A DNA stretch of 64,000 nucleotides. It comes from Mesobacillus subterraneus (lineage in GTDB: Bacteria > Bacillota > Bacilli > Bacillales > Cytobacillaceae). Position numbers and translations under genes: made by a program. Where the stretch lies: the NCBI RefSeq assembly GCF_023715485.1, contig NZ_JAMBOF010000004.1, positions 62,001 through 126,000 of the forward strand, read 5' to 3'. The notes beneath the pieces were generated by a model. The model saw nothing but the letters and a program-made list of their open reading frames with translations. It made no database searches and was not told the origin of the DNA. The first letter of the stretch is position 1. Each line of letters begins with the position of its first letter. Shown in pieces: positions 35,783-42,907 of this stretch.

Positions 35783-37459
35783 CTAAAACCTGCCCGATTT
35801 AAGGATAGAATAAATAATCCAGAGGAACATCCCAAAAGCAATAACAAACCCTATTTCAATTGCCGGTACGCTTGTCAGAACGGTATTATTTCCAAAAGTA
35901 GCCCCAACAATCAAGCCAAGGACGACTATGCTGAAAGCTAGCAGCGTTAGACTGAAGGATACCTGGTTGCTGATTCGATCAAATTTATGAAGAATCCGGT
36001 TTATTTCCGACAGGCTGATTTCAAATTTTAAATCACCTTTAGTTGCTTGATCCAAAACATTCTCTACTTGATTCGGTATATTCGTGATCGTATCCGTCAA
36101 ATCCTCCGTCTTGTTCCAAAGCCTTTTCCCCATTTTTATTGGATCATATCGTTCTCTCATTAGCTTTTCGCCATATGGCTTTGCAAGTGAGATCATATCC
36201 AGGCTCGGGTCAATTTCCGAAATGATTCCTTCTATAGTAATCAGCGCTTTTCCCATCATCGTCATTTCCTTTGGAAGGATAATACGATGTTCCTGGGCCG
36301 CACCAAACAACTCCTTCACAGTTAATCCCAAACTAAGTCCCTCCTGAGGAGAGCGGTCAATCGTTTTCCTGATGCCATCAACATCGTCATAAAAGTGCTG
36401 TTCATCTATGTCAGATGGCACATATGCCATCCGGAAAATCGCCTTGACTATTTGATGAGTATCCTCTTGCATGATGCCCATCATCATCGAGGCGGAATTG
36501 TATCTCATGCTTGCAGACAGCCTGCCAACTTGTCCAAAATCTATGAACACAAGCTGCTTTTTTTCCGGGATATAGAGAATATTGCCCGGATGCGGATCTC
36601 CGTGAAAAAAGCCTTCTTTTAAAATTTGGGTTATGAATGAACTAACCAATAAGTCAGAAATATATCGCTTCTCATCTTTTCCTGCAACGAAATTGTTTAA
36701 CTCGTTGAGCTTTATCCCATCGATTTTTTCCAATGTGAGGATTTGGGAAGTAGAGTATTCATGGAATACTTCCGGAACTTTAATGGATTCATTATCTTCA
36801 AATTGAAGTTGGACAATATCTGTATTTCTTGCCTCTTCCGCATAATCAAGTTCCCTGCGGATGGATTCGGATAATTCTTCTACCATATCAGTAATATTGT
36901 AATATTGTGCCCAATCGTAACGCTGTTCAATTAATCTGGCAATATCTCTTAAAATTTCAAGGTCGGTATGCACAACTTGCTTTATACCTGGACGCTGGAC
37001 TTTGACCATGACATTCTCACCATTAGGCAGTACTGCCTCATGGACTTGACCGATTGAAGCTGCGGCAATGCACTCTTCGTTGAAGTAATGGAATACCTCT
37101 TCTGCTGGCCTGCCGAATTCCTGGTCTATTTTTGCTTTAATTTCTTCAACCGGCACTGGCGGTACCTGATCCTGCAGCAGCTCTAATTCCCGCACAATTT
37201 CTACAGGCAGCAAATCATTCCTGATGCTAAGAAGCTGGCCAAGCTTTACAAAAGCCGGTCCCAATTCCTCCAGCATACACCTGATCCGGTGTCCGGCTTC
37301 TTTTGTATTTCCGTTTTTAACTTCAGCGGCAATCCTATCCTTTAAAGACAGGACATGAAATAGACCGACTTCCTCTAACACATAGCCAAATCCATACTTA
37401 ACAAATAAGGATGCAATTTCTCTATATCTATTTAAACGTCTCAAACGGTCTGTCAACAT
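35783..37459 (-). CDS. UbiB/ABC1 family atypical kinase
   Basis: This 558-residue protein has the ABC1/AarF signatures: GPAFVKLGQLLSIRNDLLP (KxGQ-like motif), the alanine-rich nucleotide loop CIAAASIGQVHEA, HGDPHPGNILY (catalytic loop) and FIDFGQVGRL (metal-binding DFG). Two hydrophobic spans at the C-terminus (LTLLAFSIVVLGLIVGATFG and PAIEIGFVIAFGMFLWIIYSIL) anchor it in the membrane. UbiB proteins support quinone or other isoprenoid lipid handling; in Bacilli, which make menaquinone, the role is unclear. The gene follows the phasin-like gene by 14 bases, so the two form an operon. Confidence 0.92.
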   Translation of the reverse strand: MLTDRLRRLNRYREIASLFVKYGFGYVLEEVGLFHVLSLKDRIAAEVKNGNTKEAGHRIRCMLEELGPAFVKLGQLLSIRNDLLPVEIVRELELLQDQVPPVPVEEIKAKIDQEFGRPAEEVFHYFNEECIAAASIGQVHEAVLPNGENVMVKVQRPGIKQVVHTDLEILRDIARLIEQRYDWAQYYNITDMVEELSESIRRELDYAEEARNTDIVQLQFEDNESIKVPEVFHEYSTSQILTLEKIDGIKLNELNNFVAGKDEKRYISDLLVSSFITQILKEGFFHGDPHPGNILYIPEKKQLVFIDFGQVGRLSASMRYNSASMMMGIMQEDTHQIVKAIFRMAYVPSDIDEQHFYDDVDGIRKTIDRSPQEGLSLGLTVKELFGAAQEHRIILPKEMTMMGKALITIEGIISEIDPSLDMISLAKPYGEKLMRERYDPIKMGKRLWNKTEDLTDTITNIPNQVENVLDQATKGDLKFEISLSEINRILHKFDRISNQVSFSLTLLAFSIVVLGLIVGATFGNNTVLTSVPAIEIGFVIAFGMFLWIIYSILKSGRF

Positions 37460-37473
37460 TCCATCACCTGCTG

Positions 37474-37857
37474 TTATTCCACGTCTTTTGAAAAGCCAGG
37501 AGGAATATTTTCCATTCCTCTTTCCGCCTCATCCAAATCCGAATTTAAGTTTTTGTTTCGAATGTGTGTAATTTCTTCCTGCAGCAGAACGAGCTGCGCC
37601 TTGACTGTATCTAATTCTTCCCTCGTCGCAAATCCCAGCTCACTCAGCTGACTTCTCGCCATGTTTCTGAATTCCTGATTCCATTCATCACTTTTGGATT
37701 CCCCTTTTCGGAAAAAACCATCAAAAAGTGTATCTGCCTCTGTCTGGGTCATGCTGCCCTTTTCGACCAGCTTCATAATTGTTTCATCCACTTTTTCCTT
37801 TCCTGCTACGGCCGCTCCAAGACCTAGTAAAAAACCACTCTTCAAGAAATTATTCAT
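37474..37857 (-). CDS. Phasin/PhaF-like small protein
   Basis: This 127-residue protein has an N-terminal hydrophobic glycine-rich segment (FLKSGFLLGLGAAVAGKEKVDETIMKLVEKGSMTQTEADTLFDGFF) and a C-terminal coiled coil (LGFATREELDTVKAQLVLLQEEITHIRN). It matches the pattern of the polyhydroxyalkanoate granule regulator/phasin-like family. It lies 14 bases upstream of the UbiB-like gene, and this pairing suggests that the coiled-coil protein works with the membrane kinase, perhaps as lipid-surface adaptor. No PHA synthase gene is in view. Family call moderate. Confidence 0.75.
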   Translation of the reverse strand: MNNFLKSGFLLGLGAAVAGKEKVDETIMKLVEKGSMTQTEADTLFDGFFRKGESKSDEWNQEFRNMARSQLSELGFATREELDTVKAQLVLLQEEITHIRNKNLNSDLDEAERGMENIPPGFSKDVE

Positions 37858-37930
37858 AGTGCAGTCATCCTCCTTTATAAAACTATTTACTTATTAATAC
37901 CCCAAAATGCTGTTAAATCACCTTATTAAA

Positions 37931-37966
37931 CAAAAAAAGCACTGGCTCTATTTTGATAGCAAGTGC
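37931..37966 (-). terminator. Terminator of the SleL-like gene
   Basis: On the minus strand GCACTTGCT-ATCAAAATAG-AGCCAGTGC, with one mismatch, is followed by TTTTTTTG. Confidence 0.82.
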
Positions 37967-38019
37967 AAGAATTACTTTTCCGTTCCCTTAGGTGCCTGTA
38001 TCATTCAGCAGTGAAAGGA

Positions 38020-39291
38020 TTAAGTCAAAGTCTTAATCACCTCTATTTTATCCAAATACGCCCAATTTTGAGGTGCTTGCATGCTTAGCTGCCAGTAGGT
38101 TGCTCCATATAGCTGGTACTGATCTATCAGTCTGTATTTTTCGATATAACTCCGAATGTCTTCAAACCAGACAATATGCTCTTCAGTACCTTTCCAATAC
38201 CTGAACCAGGGCGACCTTGACACTGGGTCGAATTGGACGACTGCACCTGTCGAAATTGCAAGGTTTTGCGCATCTAATACTGAAAGCCCTTTGTATTGAT
38301 TGGTTGAAACGACTTTATCATGTCCGTAGAGGGGGAGGCCAATTTGTATTTTATAGGCCGGGATCAGTGTCAGGGCATACCTTACAACCTGTGCAATCCA
38401 CCAAATCGGTGATACTGGATCTGGCGGTCCCCCTGGATATCCGTAATCAATGGTCATGACGGCAACAATGTCTGCAATCTCTCCGATTGCTTTATAGTCA
38501 TAAGCCCCTATTATTGGATTTGTTGGGATATCTTCTGTCTTCGCATGGACATTCACATGCAAAATCAGATTGCCCATTGCCGCTTTCAGATAACGGAGAA
38601 AGGTATTGAAGTTTTCCCTTTGAGGCGGCGGAACGAATTCCAAATCTACACTTATACCTCCATACCCTCTCTGGTTGGCAAGATTCACAAGACTGTTAAC
38701 CAGGTTCCTGCGGTACACGGGGTTTCCAAGTACACTGCCGGCGAGCTCTTTGCTAAAACCCACAGCTGTAGTGTTTTGTACCATTAACAAAGGAATCACA
38801 TTCAGTTCTCTGCTTCGTTTGACAATCGCTGTATCATCCATTACTAAATAGGCATAGCCTTCGTCAGTAAAGGAATATGCTGCTACAGCCAGGAAGGTAA
38901 CCTTGGGAGCGATGGCCTCAAAGGAGCCCAGAAAGGTTTGCGATGAGCCCGGAACTATGAACCCAAGCGTAGACATTTTGGGTTTAACAGGTGAAGGTAT
39001 ATTTATATTCTGGCCAATGTATAATCTGTTAGCATCCAGTCCGGGATTGGCTGCTAAAATGCTGCTGACACTAGTCTGAAACTGTATCGAAAGCTTCCAT
39101 AATGTATCTCCGGCTTTGATTTTATAAAAGCGGACGATTGGCTGCTGGTCAGGTATATAGAGTGCCAGACCTGGAATGATTAAACCGGACGAAGGAAGTC
39201 CGTTTACATCAACAATGCTCTGGATGGAAACGCCATAGGTTCGTGCGATAGACCAAAGATTCTCTCCTGATTTCACTACATGGACAGTCAT
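38020..39291 (-). CDS. LysM-GH18 spore cortex N-acetylglucosaminidase (SleL/YaaH-like)
   Basis: This 423-residue protein starts with two LysM domains, residues about 2-46 (HVVKSGENLWSIARTYGVSIQSIVDVNG) and 52-97 (YKIKAGDTLWKLSIQFQTSVSSILAANPG). A GH18 barrel follows with the catalytic GGISVDLEFVPP. This is the architecture of SleL/YaaH, which cleaves cortex muropeptides after the cortex-lytic enzymes act during germination; the length matches (about 427). The LysM domains bind peptidoglycan. There is no signal peptide, as usual for spore-coat-deposited SleL. The frame is open for 39 more codons, but the ATG at 39291 gives the family N-terminus and follows AGGTG. Confidence 0.9.
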   Translation of the reverse strand: MTVHVVKSGENLWSIARTYGVSIQSIVDVNGLPSSGLIIPGLALYIPDQQPIVRFYKIKAGDTLWKLSIQFQTSVSSILAANPGLDANRLYIGQNINIPSPVKPKMSTLGFIVPGSSQTFLGSFEAIAPKVTFLAVAAYSFTDEGYAYLVMDDTAIVKRSRELNVIPLLMVQNTTAVGFSKELAGSVLGNPVYRRNLVNSLVNLANQRGYGGISVDLEFVPPPQRENFNTFLRYLKAAMGNLILHVNVHAKTEDIPTNPIIGAYDYKAIGEIADIVAVMTIDYGYPGGPPDPVSPIWWIAQVVRYALTLIPAYKIQIGLPLYGHDKVVSTNQYKGLSVLDAQNLAISTGAVVQFDPVSRSPWFRYWKGTEEHIVWFEDIRSYIEKYRLIDQYQLYGATYWQLSMQAPQNWAYLDKIEVIKTLT

Positions 39292-39354
39292 ATGATCACA
39301 CCTTTTTGTAATATCTCTATATCCATCATATGGCCAATCAGCTGTTATATACTC

Positions 39355-39390
39355 ATAAAGAAACAGGGTTTCCAATTTGGAAACCCTGTT
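39355..39390 (-). terminator. Terminator of the Suv3-like helicase gene
   Basis: AACAGGGTTTCC and GGAAACCCTGTT form a perfect 12-bp stem with a 5-base loop, 9 bases after the helicase stop. The T-rich tail on the minus strand is TTTCTTTAT. Confidence 0.82.
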
Positions 39391-39398
39391 GTACTTTT

Positions 39399-41975
39399 TT
39401 ATCTCCACCGATCCCTGCCCTCAGAACGATTCCTGAGTCTTGCTGAATGGCAGGCGTCACAAATCTGGAATGGGGAATCGACATGGATTCCTTTTCCGCA
39501 GTGCCTGCACTTCTTTTGATAATTTTTAACTTCTGACTTTAAATATTCATGGACATCATCGCTTAAGCCTGTACGGATCCGTTCCCAATAGACTGCCTCT
39601 GTTTTCCTGCCTAGCTTATATAAGAATAAAAGATGGAGGCCGATGGCTTTATATGACAACTCAAGCTCCTCCAAGCTGGAAGTTTTGAGAACCGGCTCTG
39701 GCATCTCTGTTCCCGCTACGATTGCCTTGATCGTTTCGAGCCACTGCTCTATAAGAGCAGGTTCTCTCGAAGAAAAGGGCAGATGCAAGAAGCCATACAA
39801 TTCCATCATCGGCAGCCTTGCTTCAATCTCTGTGTCCCTGACATATTCATAAAGCTCCCGTTCTTCTGAGAGCGAAGCTTTTTTCGTCCCCTTTGGACTT
39901 TCGAATTTATCCCATAGTTCAAAGAATATAGCTAGTGAGCGATGATATTTTTGGAACCTTTCAAAGATGCCGGATGTCGGTGCAATCGAAAACGTCTCTA
40001 CTTCCTTATCTTCTTTTTCAAGCAGCTTTGACATCACATTGATTTCTGATGTAAAAGCGACTTTACCGACATTGTATAATCCTTTTCTGCCTGCCCTGCC
40101 TGCAATCTGTTTCACTTCCTGGGAGGTCAGTCTCCTTCTTCTGGTTCCATCGAATTTTTCATTTTCCAGGAACACGATTCTCCTAATCGGCAAATTGAGT
40201 CCCATCCCAATGGCGTCGGTCGCCACAACCACCGTCGTTTCTCCCTTTATGAACCGATCCATTTGCTTCTTTCTCGTTTCCGGCGGCATGCTTCCATATA
40301 TCATGCTTACCTGGCTTCCGCTATTTTGCAATTTCGAAGCATTCTCGAGCACTTGTCTTCGTGAAAAGCAAACAAGTGCATCACCCTTTTTCGTATGATT
40401 CAGGCTGAATTCCTTGCTCTCAACCTGTAGGGGGATTTCCCGGCTATATTCATAAATTTCAGCCACACTATCGTCAAGGAGGTCCATCATTATGCTCTTT
40501 ATATTTTTGCTGCCTATGATGTGTACTTCTTCAGCATTTGCTTTGGTGATTGCTTTGAACCAGGAAAAGCCGCGGTCTTTATCGGCGATCATCTGGGATT
40601 CATCAATTACTACTACATGATAAAAGTCCTTTTCGTGAAACATCTCGACCGTACAAGATATATGGGCAGCACCCTCGACAGGCTTCTCTTCTTCACCTGT
40701 TTTCAGAGAGCACGGAACCCCCTCCGAATTCAGCTTTTCAAAAACCTCTAGCGCAAGCAGACGCAGCGGCGCTAAATACAAGCCGCTTTTTGCTTCCTTC
40801 ATCCTTTCGAGTGCATGGTGGGTTTTCCCGGTATTTGTTTCACCGATATGGAGAATATACGTGACATTCCGCCTAAGAGAAGGATTGTATTCCCTGCCGA
40901 AAATATCTTCAAGCATGCGTGCTTCTTCTTCCCTTTTACGTTCGATCTCTGCTAATTCTTCTGCACGCCGGCGTTCCCTTTCTTCAAGATCCCGTTCATA
41001 AATTTCCTGATGAATATGTTCATCAAATGAGGTTTCGGCCAGCCCTATTAAATCACTGATGTACTCCTCCTGAAGTTTATAAAGATACCCATCAATATAC
41101 AGCTCAAGCACATCATTAATTATTCTTTTTGCTTCAGCGATTGACAACTCATCTTCATGTATTTCCTTATAAGCACTTATAACCTGTATTGGCAGATTTT
41201 TAAACACCTGTTCAGTTCCTATTTGGCCAAAGTACTCCTTGACTCTTTTCTCAAAGTGATACTGGTAAGTCTCATATTCGAAGTAAGACCTGCCCCAATG
41301 CGTGGTTTGATGGATCTGTCCTGTTAATTCATCAAAAAAATCAGCCAACGTCTGGTACTCACTTGGATCAAAAGAGCCCATTTCGGTCAATCTTTCTTCC
41401 AGCATGAACGTGTCGATATCCTTATATTTAGGGTTTTCTTTCATTATTTCACGCAAATTCATTGCTGTCTCATGTCTTATCTTCAGGTAGGCAGCCTCTT
41501 GATAATCATTTAAAATGTCTTGCGCTGCCTCGTATATCTGACTGCGGACGTATGCTTTTTTCTCAAGGAGCCGGTCTTCCTCTGCTTTCTTCAAAAAGCT
41601 TTTCCTTGCTTTCGCATACATGTCTGCCCAAGTGGAGTAATCAATAGTATTCTCGATCCAAGAGAAAGCGTTGAATGGTTCGTACTCCCTCATTTCATTC
41701 CTGAAAAGCTTATTGATCAACTTGCGGTCCACACCTTCAACTCCGAAACCCCGCTCGCTTAAAAATTCCTTCTTATCCCGTTTTGAAAAATCATTAGTCG
41801 ATTTTGTCAGCCAAACGTTCAGCCAGATTTGACTGATATATGTACTTCTTTTTTCTAAAAATTGATGGAAATCAGGAGCGGATTCGTGTTCGCCCAGGAA
41901 TTTACTGATATCTTCCATAATCTTGTTCTTTGTATGCTCCACTGCTTGCTGGTGGATTGAATCAATTTGTTTCAT
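39399..41975 (-). CDS. Suv3-like DEAD/DEAH-box RNA helicase with C-terminal zinc ribbon
   Basis: This 858-residue protein has residues 1-420 mostly helical and charged, with no clear family. The helicase core follows: THHALERM after GETNTGKT (Walker A), VVIDESQM (motif II), LVCFSRRQVLENASKL (motif IV), VVVATDAIGMGLNLPIRRIVF (motif V) and QIAGRAGRKG (motif VI). The GETNTGKT/DESQM combination is that of the mitochondrial Suv3 RNA helicases. The C-terminus has CRHCGKGIHVDSPFQICDAC, a four-cysteine zinc site. The ATG at 41975 follows AGGGG. It is monocistronic. RNA turnover or ribosome-related function is likely but unproven. Confidence 0.87.
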   Translation of the reverse strand: MKQIDSIHQQAVEHTKNKIMEDISKFLGEHESAPDFHQFLEKRSTYISQIWLNVWLTKSTNDFSKRDKKEFLSERGFGVEGVDRKLINKLFRNEMREYEPFNAFSWIENTIDYSTWADMYAKARKSFLKKAEEDRLLEKKAYVRSQIYEAAQDILNDYQEAAYLKIRHETAMNLREIMKENPKYKDIDTFMLEERLTEMGSFDPSEYQTLADFFDELTGQIHQTTHWGRSYFEYETYQYHFEKRVKEYFGQIGTEQVFKNLPIQVISAYKEIHEDELSIAEAKRIINDVLELYIDGYLYKLQEEYISDLIGLAETSFDEHIHQEIYERDLEERERRRAEELAEIERKREEEARMLEDIFGREYNPSLRRNVTYILHIGETNTGKTHHALERMKEAKSGLYLAPLRLLALEVFEKLNSEGVPCSLKTGEEEKPVEGAAHISCTVEMFHEKDFYHVVVIDESQMIADKDRGFSWFKAITKANAEEVHIIGSKNIKSIMMDLLDDSVAEIYEYSREIPLQVESKEFSLNHTKKGDALVCFSRRQVLENASKLQNSGSQVSMIYGSMPPETRKKQMDRFIKGETTVVVATDAIGMGLNLPIRRIVFLENEKFDGTRRRRLTSQEVKQIAGRAGRKGLYNVGKVAFTSEINVMSKLLEKEDKEVETFSIAPTSGIFERFQKYHRSLAIFFELWDKFESPKGTKKASLSEERELYEYVRDTEIEARLPMMELYGFLHLPFSSREPALIEQWLETIKAIVAGTEMPEPVLKTSSLEELELSYKAIGLHLLFLYKLGRKTEAVYWERIRTGLSDDVHEYLKSEVKNYQKKCRHCGKGIHVDSPFQICDACHSARLRNRSEGRDRWR

Positions 41976-42052
41976 GTATAAGCCCCTTAAGATTTTATAA
42001 ATTCCAATACAAATTAATGGCGGTTTGAATCTGATGACAATGGTAAGAACAA

Positions 42053-42170
42053 AAAGCGCAAGCGCCTCGTTCAGCCCCGACAAGCGCTGGAGGGCCGACC
42101 GGTGAAGTCGTTCTTTGACTTCATTGGGCGGACCGAAGCGACTCGAGGGGCTAGGCGCTGGAGCTGGATT
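42053..42170. repeat. GC-rich imperfect palindromic repeat element
   Basis: AAGCGCAAGCGCCTCG at the left is mirrored by CGAGGGGCTAGGCGCT at the right, and an inner hairpin GAAGTC-GTTCTTT-GACTTC sits at the centre. The whole can fold into one long stem. I recognise this sequence type as a common dispersed repeat of Bacillaceae intergenic regions. It is much richer in GC than its surroundings. Confidence 0.8.
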
Positions 42171-42226
42171 AAGAATACTACTTGTAGTTATCCACTACTA
42201 AATAATTTTATAGTTTCCTAAAGAAT

Positions 42227-42259
42227 AACAAAAGGCCGCACAAATTTTTGTGCGAGCCC
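42227..42259 (-). terminator. Terminator of the 42313-42693 gene
   Basis: On the minus strand GGGCTCGCACAAA and TTTGTGCGGCC pair (11 bp with a bulge), followed by TTTTGTT. Confidence 0.82.
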
Positions 42260-42312
42260 TTCATTTCATTATATCTGGAATACATTTAAGGACCGGCTAG
42301 TAAAAATTTTGT

Positions 42313-42693
42313 TTATGCGTTCTGCACTTTTAACATTTTTACGAACTTATTTAAAACCTTTTTATCTTCTTTTGTTACGCTTTTAGGCTTGATAGGCGAC
42401 ACAGGTGTAATTTTATCATCATTCTCCACACAAAGGATTTCAAGATAAAATGCTGTGCTTTCACGGTTGCCCTTTAGATATCCCTTCAAGATTTTCATCT
42501 TTTCAGAGGTTCCTGAAAAGTCGGTCTTATAATCCCATTCGATTTCATTTTGATATCTGTCATCCATTCTTTCCTTTAAGGCAAGCGCTTCAGAAACCGC
42601 ATCCTGAGGCGTCGTAAAATAGGACTGAGTCCTCCTTAAGCCTTTCTTTTTATTGCCGTCGCCTGCTTTAGCCTGATATAATTTCACGATCAT
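42313..42693 (-). CDS. Hypothetical protein, 126 residues
   Basis: This small basic protein begins MIVKLYQAKAGDGNKKKGLRR, continues with SYFTTPQDAVSEALALKERMDDRYQNEIEWDYKTDF and a segment STAFYLEILCVEND, and ends in a lysine-rich helix (TKEDKKVLNKFVKMLKVQNA). There is no signal peptide, span or recognised motif. The start and the strong terminator suggest a real gene. It lies between the Suv3-like helicase and ppdK with no obvious operon partner. I do not recognise the family. Confidence 0.68.
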   Translation of the reverse strand: MIVKLYQAKAGDGNKKKGLRRTQSYFTTPQDAVSEALALKERMDDRYQNEIEWDYKTDFSGTSEKMKILKGYLKGNRESTAFYLEILCVENDDKITPVSPIKPKSVTKEDKKVLNKFVKMLKVQNA

Positions 42694-42871
42694 TTTTCCT
42701 CATCCTTTCTGGTTTGGTCTCACGCCTTCTCATGGTGAGTCGTAACACCAGAAGACCCAAGGATTTTTATTCATACAAATAGTATACCCCTTTTTCCATC
42801 AGTTACCTATTAATAAGGTATTTTCTCAAATTAAGCTGTTTATTCTATTTTTATTCCGCTGTATGAATTGA

Positions 42872-42898
42872 AAGAGCGTGTCATAGCAACACGCTCTT
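42872..42898 (-). terminator. Hairpin downstream of ppdK
   Basis: AAGAGCGTGT and ACACGCTCTT are perfect 10-bp complements with a 7-base loop, 9 bases after the ppdK stop. The T-run after it is weak (TTTCAATT). Confidence 0.75.
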
Positions 42899-42907
42899 CA
42901 TTTATGA

